Below are positions 60,701-64,000 of a DNA stretch of 64,000 bases, in pieces. This stretch comes from Flavobacterium croceum DSM 17960 (GTDB lineage: Bacteria; Bacteroidota; Bacteroidia; Flavobacteriales; Flavobacteriaceae). Within the stretch, counting starts at the first letter, position 1; every line of letters starts with the position of its first letter. Below the pieces are notes generated by a model. That model did not search any database, was not told the DNA's origin, and saw nothing but the letters and a program-made list of their open reading frames with translations. Made by a program: the position numbers and the translations under genes. The DNA lies in assembly GCF_002917885.1 (NCBI RefSeq), contig NZ_PQNY01000012.1, positions 1 to 64,000 of the forward strand, written 5' to 3'.

Positions 60701-60800
60701 AATATTTTGGTTTGTCTGAATTATTTTTTGCAGCAAAAGTTTTGTGTTCTGCCCAATATTTTTGCCATTTGGCTTCGATTTCGTTATGGAAGTATTTCAT
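57708..60800 (-). CDS. leuS: Leucyl-tRNA synthetase with three repeat-derived inserts
   Basis: This class I synthetase charges tRNA-Leu. HIGH is HVGH (47-50, in SGAGLHVGHPLGY) and KMSKS is at 805-809 (VEKMSKSKYN). The editing domain and C-terminal anticodon-binding region are present. At 1030 residues it is about 80-100 longer than the LeuRS length I recall for the phylum. Part of the surplus is three in-frame segments that read like translated intergenic repeats: about 292-313 (KVKSQKSKDSKLSDIGLS), 437-450 (SPLTPEGGIDTSDN) and 573-586 (KLCHAELDSASHNG). The frame stays open throughout and all essential motifs remain, so the gene is probably functional. Confidence 0.96.
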   Translation of the reverse strand: MKYFHNEIEAKWQKYWAEHKTFAAKNNSDKPKYYVLDMFPYPSGAGLHVGHPLGYIASDIVARYKRHQGFNVLHPQGYDSFGLPAEQYAIQTGQHPEKTTRENITRYREQLDKIGFSFDWDREVRTSNPDYYKHTQWIFIQLFNSWYNKNTDKAENITTLVSIFEKEGNNTVNAVCDDDIQNFSASEWNSFSSEQQQRILLQYRLTYLAETEVNWCPALGTVLANDEIVNGVSERGGHPVIRKKMTQWSMRISAYAERLLQGLETIDWSESIKESQRNWIGKSVGALVKFKVKSQKSKDSKLSDIGLSTFDYIEVFTTRPDTIFGVTFMTLAPEHELVSQITTLEQKAAVEAYVEATAKRSERERMADVKTISGVFTGAYAEHPFTKEAIPVWIGDYVLAGYGTGAVMAVPCGDERDYAFANFFKGTHGMPEIKNIISPLTPEGGIDTSDNCIKEEAFSKKDGFVFKNSDFLNGLDYKAATKKVIEELEKIGAGKAKVNYRLRDAVFSRQRYWGEPFPVYYVNGLPQMIDAKYLPIVLPEVEKYLPTEDGQPPLGNATTWAWDSINNKVVSNKLCHAELDSASHNGVFPLELNTMPGWAGSSWYWMRYMDAHNENEFASADALKYWENVDLYIGGSEHATGHLLYSRFWNKFLKDRGFAPTEEPFKKLINQGMILGMSAFVYRVVIATIENKDFLKSSKIYVSKSIRDKIVHDKTYEKNFLVGLATDNITKEFDENTLNKIAGVIFNDLHVNVKFVNLSDELNIYELKSDNEFGKEFKDAVFIGENKQIIINGNDVYKVGREVEKMSKSKYNVVNPDDICEEYGADTLRLYEMFLGPLEQAKPWNTAGITGVYGFLKKLWRLYFDDNGLHVTNDEPTAEMYKSLHKTIKKVTEDIENFSFNTSVSQFMICVNELAQQKCHHRAILEPLAVLISPYAPHIAEELWSALGHESSVSTISFPKFEEKYVVESEKEYPVSFNGKMRFTIKLPLDLTPAQIEEIVMADERTQQQLQGRTPNKVIIVPGKIINLVG
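59052..59078. repeat. CATGCTGAA-type palindrome inside leuS
   Basis: AGATGCTGAA-TCAAG-TTCAGCATGACA forms the same palindromic core (ATGCTGAA/TTCAGCAT) as the intergenic copy at 14275-14301. In leuS it is translated as CHAELDSAS (residues 575-583). Confidence 0.8.
59464..59488. repeat. CCCCCTTCGGGGG-type repeat inside leuS
   Basis: The G/C-rich unit CCCCCTTCGGGGGTTAGGGGG stands out in AT-rich DNA and folds as CCCC-CTTC-GGGG. It encodes the SPLTPEGGI peptide (residues 437-445). I recall this unit as a common Bacteroidota intergenic repeat. Confidence 0.75.
59861..59934. repeat. GACTTTTGACTTTTGAC-type repeat inside leuS
   Basis: GACTTTTGACTTTTGACTTT is followed in the same stretch by related words (GAAAGTTGAAAGTCC). 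In the coding direction it reads AAAGTCAAAAGTCAAAAGAC and encodes the Lys/Ser-rich peptide FKVKSQKSKDSKLS (residues 290-303) and the next ten residues. Confidence 0.7.
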
Positions 60801-60958
60801 TCGTGTTTTTTACTATTTTAATTGTGGTATGCTTTTGCATACTCAAATTCTATTTACATTTTTTAGCTTCAAGGAAACAATAGTTTGTTGCAAAGAGCTA
60901 TCTTTTAAAACGTGCAAATTTATTGTTTAAATATTAAAGTAAAAAATGAGTAAACAGA

Positions 60959-62542
60959 TTAGTTTTTTTCGTCTTTTTTGCTTTTTTCAAACGCTTCGAA
61001 TTCTTCTTGTGTTACTTTTTTATCTTTTATAATATAGTAGGTCGTAGTTGTATTTGTTTGTTTGTTGTATTGGGTTTGTGCACCATGCTTTTGTTGGTTT
61101 TTATACCGACTAATGTTGTAGCTTCCGTTTTGGAAATAATAGGTTTGTGTGTAATTATTGTTGTCTTCGTATTCTGTTATGGTTTGTAAAAAGGGTTCTC
61201 CACTATAATAATTATAGTTTTTATGTATGCCTATGGGTTTGCTTTGTTCGTTGTAATAGTTTTCTGTTAGTTTATTTCCTTGTAAATCATAAAAAGTTTG
61301 AACAGCCGTGTTGTTTGGTAATTTTTGATATTTTGTGGTTAGTGTTCCAGAGGGTAAATATTCTAGAGTTTGCTCAACATTGCCATTGGTATAGCTATAT
61401 TCTGCTTTAAGCGTTTCGGTTTTATTATCGTATAGTTTTCTGGTTTGAATAATACCGTTTTTATAGTTTTCAAGGCTTTCTATTTTGCCTTTGTAATAGG
61501 TTGTTTGTGTTCCGTGAATACTATCATTAAGGTAATTTGTTTCTTTGCTTAGTTCGTTGGAGTAAGAATTATATTGTTTCCAATTTCCTGTTTTTTTCCC
61601 TTCGTTGTCATAATATTCTTCGGCATATAGTCTTCCTTTTTCACTAATATTTTTGTGCGTTCCTATTTTTTTACCGTTTTTATATTCCAGTTTATTATAA
61701 AGATTTCCTTTGGTATCATAAAACTCGCAAATACCATCAACTACTCCAAACTTATATGGAATTTTTGCAGACAAAGTTTCTGTTTCAGGATAATATTCTA
61801 GAAAATCACCATCAATAGTATTGTTTGTTTTTGTAGAATATTGTCGTTTTAGTTTATTTTGATAATATTCTTTAAAAGTACCTTTTTCTAAATCGTTTGG
61901 TAAAATATAATAGTAATAATCTGAAATTTTATAGGTTAAATCTCCTATGATTGCTCCATTTTCATAATTGCCAGATAGAGATATTTGTTCGTCTCTACGT
62001 GGTATATAGTAGGTTCTTATGCCGTTTTTTATATTATTTTTATAACGTGTTTCTAGTATTAAATTTCCGTTTTTATCATATATTTTATGAAGCCCATTTG
62101 CCATGCCTTTTTTAAATTCAAATTCTTGAAAAAGAGTTCCATCTACAAAAAAGAAACTAATTTTTCCGTCGAGCAGCCCATTTTTGTAGGTAGATTTGTA
62201 AAATTCAAATCCATTTAGTGTGGCGGTAACTGTTGTAATTCCATTTTGTTTTTGGTAAGAATAATCTAATGATGGAATATTAAAATCGTTAAAATAATGA
62301 TATTCTTTTGGAGCAGAATTTTTAAATAAATCTATTTCTTTTTTAAAAGCATTTGTTTTTAAATCTGAAAGATTTACGGGCATCATAAGTGGACTAAATT
62401 CATATTCGCAACTGTAAAAATTATCCATATCTGTTTTAGAGCTAAATCGGAATGAAAAATTGGAATACGAATCGATATTTTGAGCTTGCGTAAAAAAACA
62501 ACCCAACAGAAAGATAAAAAGAATATGTATTTTTCTAGACAT
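60959..62542 (-). CDS. YwqK/MORN-repeat protein, exported
   Basis: The 527-residue protein has a signal peptide (MSRKIHILFIFLLGCFFTQAQ). Many MORN_2-like repeats of about 22-24 residues follow (GLLDGKISFFFVDGTLFQEFEF, KNGKKIGTHKNIS, GKIESLENYKNGI and others), each with a G-x-x-x-x-Y/F core. Databases label this the YwqK antitoxin family, but nothing here supports a toxin-antitoxin role. It probably forms an elongated beta scaffold in the periplasm or at the surface. The start is the ATG at 62542, four bases after the WG-repeat gene; the two form an operon. Confidence 0.85.
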   Translation of the reverse strand: MSRKIHILFIFLLGCFFTQAQNIDSYSNFSFRFSSKTDMDNFYSCEYEFSPLMMPVNLSDLKTNAFKKEIDLFKNSAPKEYHYFNDFNIPSLDYSYQKQNGITTVTATLNGFEFYKSTYKNGLLDGKISFFFVDGTLFQEFEFKKGMANGLHKIYDKNGNLILETRYKNNIKNGIRTYYIPRRDEQISLSGNYENGAIIGDLTYKISDYYYYILPNDLEKGTFKEYYQNKLKRQYSTKTNNTIDGDFLEYYPETETLSAKIPYKFGVVDGICEFYDTKGNLYNKLEYKNGKKIGTHKNISEKGRLYAEEYYDNEGKKTGNWKQYNSYSNELSKETNYLNDSIHGTQTTYYKGKIESLENYKNGIIQTRKLYDNKTETLKAEYSYTNGNVEQTLEYLPSGTLTTKYQKLPNNTAVQTFYDLQGNKLTENYYNEQSKPIGIHKNYNYYSGEPFLQTITEYEDNNNYTQTYYFQNGSYNISRYKNQQKHGAQTQYNKQTNTTTTYYIIKDKKVTQEEFEAFEKSKKDEKN

Positions 62543-62546
62543 AATA

Positions 62547-64000
62547 TTAATTTTTGTAATACAACATTCCGTTTGCATTGGCATATCCTATTAAGTTTCC
62601 GCGATCATCTTTAAGGATAATTAATTGAATGGTGTTTTGCACTTTATTGGTGCTATAACTATAATAAGCACGGTTGTTTTGATTAGGATAATTGGTGTAT
62701 ATAGTTGCTACAGGATAATCAAAATTTGGTTCAACTACCTTTATACTTCCATTTAATAAATATATAGCACCATATTTACTGCCTTTTTTGGTTTTCTGTA
62801 TGTAGGTGTAGTTTTCGTCGTATGAACTTTGCTGATTATTAAAATCTATAGTATCATATTCGGGATTTAAAATAATATCTCCGCTGGTAGCGATAAGTCC
62901 GTATTTAGTATCGTTTTTTACAAGAAGACATTTTCCTTTATAGTTTACGTTGCTTATCTCTTTTATTTCATCGTACCAATTACTCGAAGTTGATGTAGTT
63001 GATAATAGAAATAAATTGTATTTAAGTTTTGTGTTAAATTTTTTACCTACCACTATTGATGTGCCATTGTCTAAATTGTTGTAATAATAGAATTGTTTTT
63101 TTGAAATAGAGTCAAAATAAATAGGCTCGAAAGGTTTGTTTATTAAAATTAAGCCTTGTTTTGCGTTGTTTTTAATTTTTAAAAAGTTGCTACAAGTTAT
63201 CAATGTATCTTGATTTTTGTATTTGTATGAGGCATTTACAATTTCAAAATCTTTGTAAGGAAGTGTTTTACTAGCTTTAGTATTGGGAGTATTATACCAT
63301 ACTAAATCTATTGCTGCTTTGGTATTAACCTTGGTAAAAACAGCATAACCAGAAACAGTTTTAGACACCGTTTTCTGCCCCATATAATCACCCCTTTGAT
63401 CTGGATCTCCTTTAACGCTTTCTACCATTACAACATCGTTGTCAATAGATCTATCAGTACCACTTCCAGAACCATATTCAGAATAAGTATCACGACTATC
63501 ATGATATTTATCCCTATATTTTTTTGACATTGAAGCAAATTTGTCGGCATATTTAACTTGCCAAATATTTTGATTTTGAGGTGCTTTTTCTACCGGAGTT
63601 TTAGAAAAATTCCAGCTCTCTGTTACCAAGCCCCCATTGGCTGTTTTTTTTGCATTTATACTGGTAAATTCGGCACGTGTTTTTAAAATATCCAACGAAT
63701 AATAATTTTTGTAAAGCCACTGTTCTATAGCATAATTTTTTTCGTTTAAAGTGAAAATACTTTCAGTATAATCGGGGTGTACTATTTCAAAAAGTAGTAA
63801 ATTGTCTTTAAGATTGTGAATGTCGGCCACAACTATAGGAAAGTTTAACACCGGTTTTCCTTCGGGAGTAATAAGTTCGGTACTTTTTCCATTTTGTATT
63901 AAAACAATAATATTATTTTTTGTATAGATTCTATCATAGATACTATTTGCTATAATTTTGCCATTTACAATAAGACCTTTTTTATCTTTATTAAACGTGT
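62547..64000 (-). CDS. WG-repeat protein, 5' end outside window
   Basis: The frame is open to the last base of the window, so the true start lies beyond it; an internal GTG at 63851 is not the start. WG-type repeats (about 35 residues, K-x-G-L-I/A-x-x-x-G-x-I-x-x-P-x-Y-D) are seen at KKGLIVNGKIIANSIYDRIY, KYGLIATSGDIILNPEYDTI and KYGAIYLLNGSIKVVEPNFD. A middle segment with KPFEPIYFDSISKKQFYYYN and a charged region (YGSGSGTDRSID) follow other patterns. It precedes the YwqK-type gene by four bases. Both are repeat scaffolds; their function is unknown. Confidence 0.82.
   Translation of the reverse strand, partial: TFNKDKKGLIVNGKIIANSIYDRIYTKNNIIVLIQNGKSTELITPEGKPVLNFPIVVADIHNLKDNLLLFEIVHPDYTESIFTLNEKNYAIEQWLYKNYYSLDILKTRAEFTSINAKKTANGGLVTESWNFSKTPVEKAPQNQNIWQVKYADKFASMSKKYRDKYHDSRDTYSEYGSGSGTDRSIDNDVVMVESVKGDPDQRGDYMGQKTVSKTVSGYAVFTKVNTKAAIDLVWYNTPNTKASKTLPYKDFEIVNASYKYKNQDTLITCSNFLKIKNNAKQGLILINKPFEPIYFDSISKKQFYYYNNLDNGTSIVVGKKFNTKLKYNLFLLSTTSTSSNWYDEIKEISNVNYKGKCLLVKNDTKYGLIATSGDIILNPEYDTIDFNNQQSSYDENYTYIQKTKKGSKYGAIYLLNGSIKVVEPNFDYPVATIYTNYPNQNNRAYYSYSTNKVQNTIQLIILKDDRGNLIGYANANGMLYYKN

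Noticed and set aside
60959-62542. Reading the YwqK-type protein as an antitoxin
   Set aside because: The name comes from database labels; the protein is exported and repeat-rich, and no toxin gene is adjacent.
1-64000. CRISPR arrays, rRNA genes, prophage genes or a replication origin
   Set aside because: No regularly spaced repeats, rRNA-like conserved sequence, phage structural genes or dnaA-type cluster were seen.

Overview
The window is AT-rich chromosomal DNA from a member of the Bacteroidota, most likely the family Flavobacteriaceae. The evidence is Flavobacterium-type promoters (TTG, 17-23 bases, TAnnTTTG), two proteins with type IX secretion (T9SS) C-terminal sorting domains, a PorT-like protein, a SusC/TonB-type receptor, a DnaE with a fused N-terminal proofreading domain, and several Bacteroidota-only lipoprotein and membrane families (DUF4296, DUF4271, DUF6252). 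No rRNA, CRISPR array, prophage or replication origin is visible.

Layout. 1-578: right end of an IS3-family element cut by the window edge. 593-4707: succinate dehydrogenase operon sdhC-sdhA-sdhB, with a four-helix-bundle (23S rRNA IVS-type) gene lodged between sdhA and sdhB. 4909-13184: housekeeping genes (Crp/Fnr regulator, aminopeptidase P, thiL, S41 protease, dCMP deaminase, tyrS). 13214-21999: a LuxE-like enzyme, two T9SS-sorted proteins, a beta-helix lipoprotein, a TonB-dependent receptor and a divergent PhoB/PhoR-like two-component pair. 21980-29284: glycosyltransferase, trmB, LysE exporter, an alkyltransferase-like protein, a YceI-porin-YceI operon, and Mrp plus a NifU-domain protein. 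29487-31538: ferredoxin reductase and ferredoxin genes separated by a two-gene nucleotidyltransferase cassette. 31633-37816: a tightly packed seven-gene operon built around polyamine chemistry at the membrane.

37817-64000: metallophosphoesterase, glutaryl-CoA dehydrogenase-like gene, trmN6, rimM-rpsP, dnaE, trxA, DUF58 gene, tRNA-Asp, dihydroorotase/dolichol-phosphate-mannose-synthase-like operon, hemD, small membrane proteins, marC, tRNA-Ala, porT-like gene, leuS, and a YwqK/WG-repeat gene pair that runs off the end.

The most interesting region is 31633-37816. It encodes an S-adenosylmethionine decarboxylase with all catalytic residues, a DUF4178 membrane protein, a small membrane protein, a DUF350 protein, a membrane-fused aminopropyltransferase, a Tat/lipobox FAD amine-oxidase-like protein and a histidine-containing polytopic protein. 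The last four overlap one another. This looks like a device that makes, moves or oxidises polyamines at the cell envelope.

Second in interest is repeat biology. leuS carries three in-frame inserts derived from short repeats, one of which matches an intergenic palindrome elsewhere in the window. Two copies of one structured intergenic repeat family occur at 11661-11807 and 40217-40286.
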